Shown here piece by piece: positions 40,023-48,800 of a stretch of 64,000 nt of DNA (position 1 is its first letter; each line of letters opens with the position of its first letter). The notes beneath the pieces are model-generated. The model saw nothing but the letters and a program-made list of their open reading frames with translations. It did not search any database and was not told where the DNA came from. This DNA comes from Streptomyces rubradiris. GTDB lineage: Bacteria > Actinomycetota > Actinomycetes > Streptomycetales > Streptomycetaceae. A program made the position numbers and the translations under genes. Location: NCBI RefSeq assembly GCF_016860525.1, contig NZ_BNEA01000015.1:1488001-1552000 (forward strand), written 5' to 3'.

Positions 40023-41327
40023 CTAGGCCGTCCTCAGGAAGCGGTCCAGGACGCGGACGCCGAAGCGCAGCGCCTCGACGGGCACCCGCTCGTCCACGCC
40101 GTGGAACAGCGCCGAGTAGTCGAAGCCGGCGGGCACCTTCAGCGGGACGAAACCGTACCCGGTGATGCCGAGCCGGGAGAACTGCTTGGCGTCCGTGCCG
40201 CCGGCCATGCAGTACGGCACGACGTGCCCGCCGGGCGCGAACTCCTCGACGGCGGCCCGCATTCCGGCGAACAGCGGAGTGTCCACCGGTGCCTGGAGGG
40301 CCACTTCGCGGTGCGCGAACTCCCAGTGCACGTCCGGGCCGGTGAGCCGGTCCAGGGTGGCCGCGAACTCCTCCTCGGTGCCGGGCAGATAGCGCCCGTC
40401 GACGTAGGCGACCGCCTCGCCGGGGATGACGTTGAGCTTGTAACCGGCGTCCAGCATGGTCGGGTTGGCGCTGTTGCGGACGGTCGCCTCGACCAGCCCC
40501 GCGGCGGGGCCGAGCTTCTCCAGCAGCCGGTCCACGTCGGTGCGTGCGGCCTCGATCCCGTACAGCGCGGCGAGCGCGTCCAGGGCGGCCCGCACGGTGG
40601 GGGTGAGGCGGGTCGGCCACTCGTGCTCGCCGATGCGGGTGACGGCGGCGGCCAGCCGGGTCACCGCGTTCTCCCGGTTCACCTTGGAGCCGTGCCCGGC
40701 CCGGCCGCGCGCGGTGAGCTTCAGCCAGGCGGTGCCCCGCTCCCCCGCCGCGATCGGGTAGATCTCCCGGCCGGAGCCGTCGTGGAAGGTGAAGCCGCCC
40801 CCCTCGCTGACGCCCTCCGTGCAGCCCTCGAAGAGTTCGGGGTGCCGGCCGGCGAGGAAACCGGAGCCGTCCTCGGCGCTGGCCTCCTCGTCGGCGGTGA
40901 AGGCGATGACCAGGTCCCGGCGGGGCCGTACGCCCTGCCGGGCCCAGGAGCGGACCACCGCGAGGATCATCGCGTCCATGTTCTTCATGTCGACGGCGCC
41001 CCGCCCCCACACCATCCCGTCCCGGACCTCCCCGGAGAACGGCGGCACGCTCCAGTCGGCGGGCTCGGCGGGTACGACGTCCAGGTGGCCGTGGACCAGC
41101 AGCGCGTCGGCGGACGGGTCGGTGCCCTCGATCCGGGCGACCACGTTGGTGCGGCCCGGGGTGCGCTCCAGCATCAACGGCTCCAGGCCGGCCCCGGCCA
41201 GCCGTTCGGCGGCGTACTCGGCGGCCGGCCGCTCCCGGCAGTCGCCGCCGCCCCGGTTGGTGGTGTCGATGCGGATCAGGCCGGAGGTGAACTCCACGAC
41301 CTCGTCGAGTGCCTGCGGGTCAGCCAT
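40023..41327 (-). CDS. M20-family metallopeptidase
   Basis: 434 residues. LVHGHLDVVPAEPADWSVPP (metal His and the Asp after it), WGRGAVDMKNMDAM (bridging Asp) and AFTADEEASAEDG (catalytic and metal Glu) give the M20 di-zinc site in order, and GRAGHGSK is the lid/dimerisation-domain motif. Members are aminoacylases, di- or carboxypeptidases. ATG at 41327 lies inside the M55 3' end (8-nt overlap), with CCGTGGAGGAGCAGT as its ribosome binding site. Cytoplasmic. Confidence 0.93.
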   Translation of the reverse strand: MADPQALDEVVEFTSGLIRIDTTNRGGGDCRERPAAEYAAERLAGAGLEPLMLERTPGRTNVVARIEGTDPSADALLVHGHLDVVPAEPADWSVPPFSGEVRDGMVWGRGAVDMKNMDAMILAVVRSWARQGVRPRRDLVIAFTADEEASAEDGSGFLAGRHPELFEGCTEGVSEGGGFTFHDGSGREIYPIAAGERGTAWLKLTARGRAGHGSKVNRENAVTRLAAAVTRIGEHEWPTRLTPTVRAALDALAALYGIEAARTDVDRLLEKLGPAAGLVEATVRNSANPTMLDAGYKLNVIPGEAVAYVDGRYLPGTEEEFAATLDRLTGPDVHWEFAHREVALQAPVDTPLFAGMRAAVEEFAPGGHVVPYCMAGGTDAKQFSRLGITGYGFVPLKVPAGFDYSALFHGVDERVPVEALRFGVRVLDRFLRTA

Positions 41328-42153
41328 ACTGCTCCTCCACGGCGGCGGAGGCGATCGTGGTGACCGCCTTGAACGTCCTGATTCCCTCGTACATGGTGGC
41401 GCTGGTGTACGCCACCTTCCGCTCGCCGGTGCGCGCCACGCCGGGGACGACGGTGGCGGCCTGGGCGAGGTGCTCGGCGTCGAACTCGACGGCGACCGTG
41501 AACGGTCCGGCCTCGGCGGGCTGGTGACGGACCGCCAGCCGGGCGCCCTCCTTGGCGGCGGCGCGGATGTCGGCGGCGGTCCGGGCCGGGGTCCGGCACA
41601 CGGCCGCGTACCGGGACACATGGTCCTTGACGGCCACCTTCGGCGCCTCGGGCGCGTAGCCGAGGGCGTCCTCGCAGGCCACGTCGTCGCCGGTGACGAG
41701 GACGACCGGGACGCCGTACTCGGCGACGACGTGGGCGTTGAGCAGCCCCTCGCTGGCGCGGACGCCGTTCAGCCACACCCCGGTGATCTGGTTGGCGAGG
41801 TAGGTGTGGGCGAGGACGCCTTCCATGCCGGCGCCGGCGTGGTAGCCGACGAAGGCGATGCCGTCGACGTCGCCGTGCTGGACGCCCTCCACCATCGACA
41901 GCGCCTTGTGCCGGCCGGTGAGCATCTCCACCCGCTCGTCGAGCCGTTCCAGCAGCAGGTTGCGCATGGTCCAGTGGGCCTCGTTGACCAGCACCCGGTC
42001 GGCGCCGCCGTCGAAGAAGCCCTCCACGGCCGCGTTCACGTCCGAGGTGAACATCGACCGGCACCGCTCCCACTGCGGCGTCCCCGGCAGCACGTCGGCC
42101 GGCCAGGTGACGCCCGTGGCCCCCTCCATGTCGGCACTGATGAGGATCTTCAT
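41320..42153 (-). CDS. M55-family D-aminopeptidase (DppA-like)
   Basis: 277 residues. MKILISADMEGATGVTWPAD carries the family Asp-Met-Glu-Gly metal motif at the N-terminus; VNEAHWTMRN, FVGYHAGAG and VTGDDVACEDA follow as expected for DppA. B. subtilis DppA is a decameric zinc enzyme that removes N-terminal D-amino acids, for example from D-Ala-D-Ala. First gene of the M55-M20-S9-S66-GNAT group on the minus strand; a 71-nt gap separates it from the methyltransferase stop codon. Confidence 0.92.
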   Translation of the reverse strand: MKILISADMEGATGVTWPADVLPGTPQWERCRSMFTSDVNAAVEGFFDGGADRVLVNEAHWTMRNLLLERLDERVEMLTGRHKALSMVEGVQHGDVDGIAFVGYHAGAGMEGVLAHTYLANQITGVWLNGVRASEGLLNAHVVAEYGVPVVLVTGDDVACEDALGYAPEAPKVAVKDHVSRYAAVCRTPARTAADIRAAAKEGARLAVRHQPAEAGPFTVAVEFDAEHLAQAATVVPGVARTGERKVAYTSATMYEGIRTFKAVTTIASAAVEEQYG

Positions 42154-42224
42154 GCCGGGTCACGTTACGCGCCGGGCCGTCCCCTGGCCACGACCCCGGC
42201 GGGGACGGCGGTGCCCGAGTCCGG

Positions 42225-42944
42225 TCAGGCCCGGGCGAGGACGAACCAGCGGGCCGGCAGGTCGATGCGGGTACCGTCGGGGAGGTACTCGGTCTGCGGC
42301 AGGGCGGTCTCGCCGTCGGCCAGGACGGTGAGACCGGCCTCGGCCAGCAGGCGCGGGATCTCGTCGTCCGGGGCGGCGGCGGGCTTGAGGCCGTGGTGGA
42401 AGACGCGGCGGAGCTTGGGCGGCGGGCCTCCCGGACCGGCGGCGGCGCGGCCGAGGACGTCCCGGGAGGCGGAGGTCAGCTCGACCACGAAGGCCCGGCC
42501 CTCGGTGCCGATGATCTCGGCGACGGCGGCGGCCACCGCGGGGCGCGCTGCCGGTTCGCTCTGGTGGATGACGGCCCGCATGTAGACGTGGCTGTCGCCG
42601 AGCCGCCGGTGCAGGGCGCGGACGGCGGCGGTGTCGGTGAGGTCGAGCTGCTGGAACTCGACGGGGGCGTCGCCCGCGGCGCGGCGGGCGTGTTCGACGG
42701 CCGCGTGCGAGAGGTCGACGCCCACGGCACGGGCGAACCGGGTGGCCAGATAGCGGGTCTGGGTGCCGTTGCCGCAGCCGAGGTCGACGATCGTACGGCC
42801 CGGGTCGGCGTGCGGCAGGAGCAGTTCGCTGTGCGGTGCGGCGCTCAGCACGGGGTCGCAGTCCCATATCGCCTCCCCCCGGGCGCCGGAGGTCTCGCTC
42901 CAGTAGCTCTCCCACGCGTCGCGATAGGTGTCCGAGATGTTCAT
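42225..42944 (-). CDS. Class I SAM-dependent methyltransferase
   Basis: 239 residues. The Rossmann motif I is GRTIVDLGCGNGTQTRYLAT (about residues 55-75), with motif II in FARAVGVDLSHAAVEH. Other Streptomyces stand-alone methyltransferases show this pattern; the substrate is unknown. ATG at 42944 has GGGGAGACCGC upstream. It is separated from the phosphatase start by 103 nt, and the adjacent genes give no clear pathway clue. Confidence 0.88.
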   Translation of the reverse strand: MNISDTYRDAWESYWSETSGARGEAIWDCDPVLSAAPHSELLLPHADPGRTIVDLGCGNGTQTRYLATRFARAVGVDLSHAAVEHARRAAGDAPVEFQQLDLTDTAAVRALHRRLGDSHVYMRAVIHQSEPAARPAVAAAVAEIIGTEGRAFVVELTSASRDVLGRAAAGPGGPPPKLRRVFHHGLKPAAAPDDEIPRLLAEAGLTVLADGETALPQTEYLPDGTRIDLPARWFVLARA

Positions 42945-43047
42945 GCGGTCTCCCCACGGGTCGGTTCCGTGATCGGGATATCGCGGCGGACCGGCGCGGG
43001 GCAAGGGTCGCGCGGCCCGGTTCCCGGGCGGGGCGTGTCCGGGCGGG

Positions 43048-45534
43048 TCAGCGGCCGGTGGTGAGGGCCTGTTCGAACCAGACGGTCTTGCGGTGCCCGG
43101 TGGCGCTGGCGCCCCACTCCCGGGCCAGCCGGCTGACCACGCGCAGTCCGCGGCCGGACTCGTCGTCGGGGCCGGTGCTCAACAGGGCGGGCAGGGCGGG
43201 TTCGTCGTCGGTGACCTCGAACAGCAGCGCGTCGGTGCGCACGATCCGCAGGCCGATCCGGTCGCTCGCCGCGTGCAGCACGGCGTTGGTGACGACCTCG
43301 CTGACCAGCAGCTCGGCGGTCTCCACGGCCTGCGGCAGGCCCCAGTCCAGCAGTTGTTCGCGCACCAGGCGGCGGGCGCGGGGCACCTCGCCCGGCACGG
43401 ACTCGAGCCGCCAGTCGGCGACGTGGTCGTCCGGGATGCCGTTGAGGCGCGCCATGAGCAGGGCGACGTCGTCCTTGCGTCCGCCGCGGGTGTTCAGCGC
43501 CCGGATGATGGTGTCGCAGGCGTCGTCCATGGAGGCCGCGGGGTGGGCGGCGGACTCGCAGAGCGCGGCCAGGCCCTCGCCGATGTCGGAGCCGCGCACC
43601 TCCACCAGGCCGTCCGTGCACAGCACCAGCCGGTCGCCGGGCGCCACCCGGACCCGGACGGCCTCGAACGGGACGCCGCCGACGCCGATCGGCGCTCCGG
43701 TGGGCAGGTCGAGGAGCCTGCTGCCGCCGTCCTCGGCGCGCACCAGCACGGGCGGGATGTGGCCGGCGTTGGCGAGGGTCAGCTCGCCGCGGATCGGGTC
43801 GTAGACCGCGTACAGGCAGGTGGCGAGGTAGGTGTCGCCGAGCCGGCGGGCCAGGTCGTCCAGGTTGCGCAGGAGCTGGGCGGGCGGGGTCTCCATGGCG
43901 GCCATGGTCTGCACGGCGGTACGCAACTGGCCCATCATCGCGGCCGAGTTCAGTCCGTGGCCCATGACGTCGCCGACCACCAGGGCGGTGCGGGAGCCGG
44001 GCAGTTTGATGGTGTCGAACCAGTCGCCGCCGATCCTGCCGAGCCGGGTGCCGGGCAGATAGCGGGTGGCGACGTCACAGCCGGCCATCCGCGGGGTGAT
44101 CTGCGGCAGCATGCTGTCCTGGAGGGTGTCGGCGACGTTCTCCTGGTACGTGTACATGCGCGCGTTGTCGAGCACGAGGCCGGCGCGGGCGGCGAGTTCG
44201 GCGCCGGTGGTGCGGTCCATGTCGTCGAACTGCGGCCGGTCGGGGCGGCGCATCAGCACCATGAAGCCGAGGACGACGTTGCGCGCCTTGAGCGGGACGA
44301 TCAGCAGCGACCGGCCGCCGATGAGCGGCCTGAGGTCGCGCTTCTCGAACTCGCCGGAGATCCGCTGGGACAGCTCGTCGGTGACCCGTGGGATGAGCAC
44401 GGGCTCGCCGGTGACCATGCACTTGTAGAACGGGGTGTGCTCGGGGAAGGCGAAGGCCTCGCCTACGGGCACGGTGTCGTCCCAGCGGCCGGGTTCGTCG
44501 TTGTGCTCGACCCAGACCCGGAACATCACGGTGCTGGCGTCCGGCGGGCCGTCCGGGAAGCCCTCGCCGGCCAGCACCGCGGCGCGCAGGTGGGTGCCGG
44601 CGAAGTCCGCGAACCGGGGTACGGCGGCGCTGGTGACCTCGCGGATGGTCTCGCCGAGGTCCAGGGAGGAGCCGATGCGGGAGCTGACCTCGTTCAGGAA
44701 CTCCAGCCGCTCGCGGACGGCGGCGTACTCCAGGTCCCGCTCGGCGCCGGCCGGGACCGCGGCGGCCACGGGCCGGTGCCCGGCCGTCACGGCGGCGGGC
44801 TCGGCGACGGCTTCGGCGGCGTTGCGGCCGGGGCGGCGGGGCACGCCCCAGTACGGGGTCACGGGCACCCGTTCGTACTGGCTGAACTCCAGGATGGGGT
44901 AGCCGAGTTCGAGGACCTGGGAGACGATGCGGGCGCTCAGGCCCGGGCCCATGTTGGGCAGGATGTCGGGCAGGCGCCGTTCGAGGTCCTCGGCGGCGGG
45001 CAGTTCGGTGTGGCGGGCGAAGCCGGGCGTGATGCGTTCGGCGGCCGGGGCGTCGTGGCCGCGTTCGGCGCGCAGCCGGGTGGCGTCGGCGACGAGCACC
45101 AGCAGCCGGGACGGGTCCGGGCCGACCAGCGGGTAGGCCCACCACAGCACGTCGATCCGCTCCTCGGCGCCGGGCCCTTCCCGGTGCGGGCGGATCCGGG
45201 CGCAGCCGGCCTGGGGGAAGCCGCTGAGCCCGTCGAGGGAGGCCTCCAGGTCGGGGCCGTGTCCGTCGTACGCCGCGGGACCGCCGCGCGGGTCGTCGGT
45301 GTCGTCGGCGTCGTCGGCGTCGTCGTGGAGGGCGCCGGAGACGGGCAGCAGATCGGCCGCGGGCCTGCCGACGGCCTCCTCCCGGCCGACGCCGAACAGA
45401 CGCCGCGCACCGCTGCTCCAGTGGGACACCAGGCCGGCGCGGTCGACGACGACCACGGCCAGCGGGACGCGGCCCGCCGCGGTGTCGCCGACGCCGCGCC
45501 CGGCGGGCGCGTCCCGCTCGTTGCCACGGTCCAT
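43048..45534 (-). CDS. PAS/GAF/SpoIIE-PP2C phosphatase with C-terminal anti-sigma-type ATPase domain
   Basis: 828 residues. An N-terminal PAS-like domain (VVVVDRAGLVSHWSSGARRL) is followed by a second sensory segment and a GAF domain (about residues 275-450, starting LEFLNEVSSRIGSSLDLG). The SpoIIE/PP2C domain has GGDWFD, VGDVMGHG and GGRKDDVALL. A HATPase_c domain of the RsbW type closes the protein (AVETAELLVSEVVTNAVLHA, then DESGRGLRVVSRL). Such proteins link a sensed signal to dephosphorylation of anti-anti-sigma factors, with the ATPase part able to phosphorylate or bind them. The partner sigma factor is not in this window. Confidence 0.93.
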   Translation of the reverse strand: MDRGNERDAPAGRGVGDTAAGRVPLAVVVVDRAGLVSHWSSGARRLFGVGREEAVGRPAADLLPVSGALHDDADDADDTDDPRGGPAAYDGHGPDLEASLDGLSGFPQAGCARIRPHREGPGAEERIDVLWWAYPLVGPDPSRLLVLVADATRLRAERGHDAPAAERITPGFARHTELPAAEDLERRLPDILPNMGPGLSARIVSQVLELGYPILEFSQYERVPVTPYWGVPRRPGRNAAEAVAEPAAVTAGHRPVAAAVPAGAERDLEYAAVRERLEFLNEVSSRIGSSLDLGETIREVTSAAVPRFADFAGTHLRAAVLAGEGFPDGPPDASTVMFRVWVEHNDEPGRWDDTVPVGEAFAFPEHTPFYKCMVTGEPVLIPRVTDELSQRISGEFEKRDLRPLIGGRSLLIVPLKARNVVLGFMVLMRRPDRPQFDDMDRTTGAELAARAGLVLDNARMYTYQENVADTLQDSMLPQITPRMAGCDVATRYLPGTRLGRIGGDWFDTIKLPGSRTALVVGDVMGHGLNSAAMMGQLRTAVQTMAAMETPPAQLLRNLDDLARRLGDTYLATCLYAVYDPIRGELTLANAGHIPPVLVRAEDGGSRLLDLPTGAPIGVGGVPFEAVRVRVAPGDRLVLCTDGLVEVRGSDIGEGLAALCESAAHPAASMDDACDTIIRALNTRGGRKDDVALLMARLNGIPDDHVADWRLESVPGEVPRARRLVREQLLDWGLPQAVETAELLVSEVVTNAVLHAASDRIGLRIVRTDALLFEVTDDEPALPALLSTGPDDESGRGLRVVSRLAREWGASATGHRKTVWFEQALTTGR

Positions 45535-45688
45535 GGCCCAGGCCCTTTCCTTCCACGGCTGTCCGCAAAACGATCTGTGCCGCCCGCCACTACGGTAAGG
45601 CGGTCGCCGGTCGCGATGTGTGGCAATCCTGGAATTGGATGAACCGGATGCACCGGCGCACGGCCCGGCGCGCTGCGTGCGCCCCCGG

Positions 45689-48064
45689 TCAGTCCTCGTG
45701 CCCCAACTGGAGGTCGCGCTCGGTGCGTCCGCCCCCCGCGACCTGGAGCACGGTGGCGACCGGCGGGTACCCCGCGGCGATGACGGTGTACTCGCCGGAG
45801 GAGAGGTCCACGAACCGGAACGTTCCGTCCGCTGCGGTGATCAGGGTGTCGACGACGTTGCCGGCGGCGTCCAGCAGGGTGACCCGGGCCTCCTCCACGG
45901 GGCGTCCGCCGCCGGCCCGGACGGTGCCGCGCAGTACGGCGCCGCCCGCGAGCTCGACGTCCTGCCGGGTCTCCCGGGCGGCCTGCACGGTGACCGGGAG
46001 CGCGGCGGGCCGGAAGGCGGGGGCGCTGGCGGCGAGGGTGTACTCACCGGCCACCAGCTCGGTGATGACGTAGCCGCCCTCGCGTCCGCTGCGGGTGGTG
46101 GCGACCACCTCGCCGTGTACGTTGGTGAGGGTGACGGTGGCGTCCCGGACGGGGCTGCCGTCGGCGGTGAGCACGCTGCCGGCCAGGCGTCCGGCGCCGC
46201 CGAGGACGACGTCCAGTTCGACGGGGCGTTCGCCGACGGTGACGGAGACGGCCTGCGGCTGGTGTCCGCCCGCGGCGGCGATCAGCACGTAGGAGCCGGG
46301 GCCGGGCGTGCCGAGCGCGTACCGCCCGTCCTCGCCGCTGGCGCCCCGGCCGACCTGCTGCCCGGCGACGTCGATGAGGGTGAGCGCCGCGCGGGGCACC
46401 ACGGTGCCGTCGGGGTGCTGCACCGTGCCGCACACGGGGATGCCGGCGGAGAACGGCGAACGGGCGTGCGGGAGCGGGACGTTCACCGGGGCGGTCTCCT
46501 GGTCGGTGGCGGGGGCGTGGTGGGACACCAGCGGTTTCTCCTTCAGGAAGCAGGCGATGAGCAGGCCGAGGGCGAGCACCGGGACGAGGTAGAGGAAGAC
46601 CCGGGGCATCGCGTCGGCGTAGGCGCGGATGTAGGCGTCGCGCAGGGCCGGGGGCAGCGCGTGCACGAGCTGCGGGGTGATCGAGTCGGCGGCGGGCAGG
46701 CGGGTGCCCGCGCCCGGGGGCAGCTCGGCACGGAGCGCGGAGGTGAGCCGCTCGGCGAAGAGGGTGCCGAAGACGGCGGCGCCGACGCTGCCGCCGATCT
46801 GCCGGAAGTAGTTGTTGGCGCTGGTGGCGCTGCCGAGGTCGGCGGGGCGCACGGAGTTCTGCACGGCGAGGATCAGGACGGGCATCACCAGGCCGATGCC
46901 GGTGCCGAGGACGGCCATCCAGATGCTGTAGTGCAGCCGGGGCGTGTCGGTCTGGAGCCGGGACAGCAGCCACATGCCGACGACGGAGACGGCGCTGCCG
47001 AGCACGGGGTAGATCCGGTAGCGGCCGGTGTGGCTGATGAGGTGGCCGCCGATGACGGAGGCGCCGACGATCCCGGCCATCATGGGCAGCATCAGCAGTC
47101 CGGACTCGGTGGCGCTGGCCCCGTCCACCATCTGCAGGAAGGTCGGCAGATAGCTGGCGGCGCCGAACAGGGCGACGCCGATGACCAGGCCGACCAGGCC
47201 GCTGATGGTGAACACGGAGTCGCGGAACAGCCTCAGCGGGATGAGCGGTTCGGCGGCGGAGCGCTCGGCGACCAGGAAGAGGACGGTGCTGACGAGGGCG
47301 CCGGCGCCGAGGAGGAGGATGGGCCGGGAGTCCCAGGCGTACTCGGTGCCACCCCAGCTGGTGAGCAGCACCAGGCAGGTGGAGGCGGCGGCGAGCAGGA
47401 TCGCGCCGGGCACGTCGAGCCGGGCCCGCACGGGCGGCCGGGGCAGTTTCAGCACGACGGTGACGACCGCGAAGGTGACCAGGCCGAAGGGCACGTTGAC
47501 GTAGAAGCACCAGCGCCAGGAGAGGTGGTCGGTGAAGTAGCCGCCGAGCAGCGGGCCGGCGACGGAGGCGAGGCCGAAGGCGGCGCCGATCAGTCCCATG
47601 TACCGGCCGCGTTCCCGGGGCGGCACGATGTCGGCGATGATGGCCTGCACGCCGATCATGAGGCCGCCCGCGCCGACGCCCTGGAGCGCGCGGTAGAGGA
47701 CCAGCTGGTCCATGCTGCCGGCCCGGCCGGCGAGCGCGGAGCCGACGACGAAGACGGCGATGGCGAACTGGAAGACGCCCTTGCGGCCGACGAGGTCGCC
47801 CAGCTTGCCGTACAGGGGCAGGCCGATGGTGGAGGTGAGCAGGTAGGCCGTGATGGCCCAGGACATCTTGTCCAGGCCGTGCAGTTCGCCGACGACCTTG
47901 GGCAGGGCGGTGGCGACGATCATCTGGTCCAGGGCGGCCAGCAGCAGCGCCAGCATCAGCCCGGCGAACACCAGCCTGACCCGGCGGGGCGTCAGCGGCG
48001 CGGGCGCCTCGCCGGCCGCCGGTGCCACGTCCGGCTCCTGCCGCGCCAGTGTCGTCCCGCCCAC
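45689..48064 (-). CDS. MFS exporter (DHA2/EmrB type) fused to three carboxypeptidase-regulatory-like domains
   Basis: 791 residues. The first 515 or so form a 14-helix DHA2 transporter ([36 protein letters not shown], APAxxx-free loop after [20 protein letters not shown]). After a short linker three tandem beta-sandwich domains follow, at about residues 550-635, 635-715 and 715-790; typical segments are [18 protein letters not shown] and [20 protein letters not shown]. These CarboxypepD_reg-like folds usually bind ligands or partners outside the membrane. GTG at 48064 has GGGGAG about 6 nt upstream. An 11-bp palindrome lies 19 nt upstream of the start. Confidence 0.92.
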   Translation of the reverse strand: MGGTTLARQEPDVAPAAGEAPAPLTPRRVRLVFAGLMLALLLAALDQMIVATALPKVVGELHGLDKMSWAITAYLLTSTIGLPLYGKLGDLVGRKGVFQFAIAVFVVGSALAGRAGSMDQLVLYRALQGVGAGGLMIGVQAIIADIVPPRERGRYMGLIGAAFGLASVAGPLLGGYFTDHLSWRWCFYVNVPFGLVTFAVVTVVLKLPRPPVRARLDVPGAILLAAASTCLVLLTSWGGTEYAWDSRPILLLGAGALVSTVLFLVAERSAAEPLIPLRLFRDSVFTISGLVGLVIGVALFGAASYLPTFLQMVDGASATESGLLMLPMMAGIVGASVIGGHLISHTGRYRIYPVLGSAVSVVGMWLLSRLQTDTPRLHYSIWMAVLGTGIGLVMPVLILAVQNSVRPADLGSATSANNYFRQIGGSVGAAVFGTLFAERLTSALRAELPPGAGTRLPAADSITPQLVHALPPALRDAYIRAYADAMPRVFLYLVPVLALGLLIACFLKEKPLVSHHAPATDQETAPVNVPLPHARSPFSAGIPVCGTVQHPDGTVVPRAALTLIDVAGQQVGRGASGEDGRYALGTPGPGSYVLIAAAGGHQPQAVSVTVGERPVELDVVLGGAGRLAGSVLTADGSPVRDATVTLTNVHGEVVATTRSGREGGYVITELVAGEYTLAASAPAFRPAALPVTVQAARETRQDVELAGGAVLRGTVRAGGGRPVEEARVTLLDAAGNVVDTLITAADGTFRFVDLSSGEYTVIAAGYPPVATVLQVAGGGRTERDLQLGHED

Positions 48065-48082
48065 GGACCGCTCCCCTCGTCG

Positions 48083-48109
48083 CGCCTCGCGCGTTTCCCG
48101 CGCGAGGCG
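48083..48109. promoter_or_regulatory. Perfect 11-bp inverted repeat before the MFS gene
   Basis: CGCCTCGCGCG-TTTCC-CGCGCGAGGCG lies 19-45 nt upstream of the MFS GTG, next to its ribosome binding site. It could be a dimeric-regulator operator or a leader hairpin controlling translation. No TetR or MarR gene is adjacent. Confidence 0.6.
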
Positions 48110-48190
48110 ACAACGGGGATCGGTTGCCTGAGGTTACGGCTCCGCCCGGCCCGGACCGGAGATCCACTCGAACCGGTGAAGGAGCCGACC

Positions 48191-48204
48191 GGAGGTCAAC
48201 CTCC
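48191..48204. terminator. Short hairpin after the SRPBCC gene
   Basis: GGAGGT-CA-ACCTCC lies 21 nt beyond the stop codon (48225) of the minus-strand SRPBCC gene. The 6-bp stem is weak. A flanking pair ACCGGT (48171 region and 48209 region) could extend it. Confidence 0.4.
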
Positions 48205-48224
48205 TTGTACCGGTGGGCGGTTGG

Positions 48225-48668
48225 CTACTTCTCGACCTCGGCGGCGAGGTTGGCGAGCAGGGCGTCGTAGATCCGGCCGAGGCCCTTGGGTGCGAAGGTC
48301 CGCTCGAAGAAGCCGCCGATGCCGCCGGCGCCCTGCCAGGTGGTGGTGACGACCACGCGGGAGCGGCCCTCGCCGGCCGGGGTGACGCGCCAGGTGGTGA
48401 CCATGGAGGAGTTGCGGTCCTTCTCGACGAGCTCGCCGTCGGTGGGCTCGGTCACCTCCAGCAGGCAGTCGCGCACCCGCTTGCTGGTGGCCTGGAGCTT
48501 CCAGTGGACGAGGGTGCCCTCGCCGTCGCCACCCTCGCGCACCTCGTACTCGCTGAAGTGTTCGGGCAGCAGCTTCTGCCGGGTGCCGCGGTAGTCGGCG
48601 AGGGCGTCGAACACCTTCTCCGCGTCCGCCGCGACGACCCGCTCGGTAGTGGCCTCGACCTGCGCCAT
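48225..48668 (-). CDS. SRPBCC-family protein
   Basis: 147 residues. MAQVEATTERVVAADAEKVF begins the helix-grip fold, with the long C-terminal helix at FFERTFAPKGLGRIYDALLA. The cavity type (polyketide cyclase/START-like) is clear but no ligand can be named. ATG at 48668 has CTGGAGGAACGC before it and replaces the longer 48764 start. Divergent from the radical SAM gene; the 132 nt between them include the SOS box. Confidence 0.88.
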   Translation of the reverse strand: MAQVEATTERVVAADAEKVFDALADYRGTRQKLLPEHFSEYEVREGGDGEGTLVHWKLQATSKRVRDCLLEVTEPTDGELVEKDRNSSMVTTWRVTPAGEGRSRVVVTTTWQGAGGIGGFFERTFAPKGLGRIYDALLANLAAEVEK

Positions 48669-48754
48669 TGCGTTCCTCCAGGACCTGTCTTCCGGTATGG
48701 GGCAAGCCAACCACCCCGCCGCCCGGCGGCCCAAATCGGGGTCCGCACGATCAT

Positions 48755-48770
48755 GCGAACACATGTTCTA
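48755..48770. promoter_or_regulatory. LexA-type SOS box
   Basis: GCGAACACATGTTCTA fits the actinobacterial LexA box GAAC-N4-GTTC exactly (half-sites 48757-48760 and 48765-48768). It sits 31-46 nt upstream of the radical SAM start, where LexA binding would block transcription. It was read from sequence; LexA binding itself was not shown. Confidence 0.8.
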
Positions 48771-48800
48771 TTCTGTGCCCAGTGCTACCGAGGAGGCGTC

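Noticed and set aside
37132..41010. 1292-codon frame running through the S9 and M20 genes into the S66 gene
   Set aside because: Only its last 307 codons match S66 peptidases. The S9 and M20 proteins in other frames have full catalytic motifs.
48165..48215. MerR/SoxR-like operator near GGAGGTCAACCTCC upstream of the MFS gene
   Set aside because: TTGACC is present on the minus strand but no suitable -10 lies at 17-20 nt, and no MerR gene is nearby; kept only as a weak hairpin.
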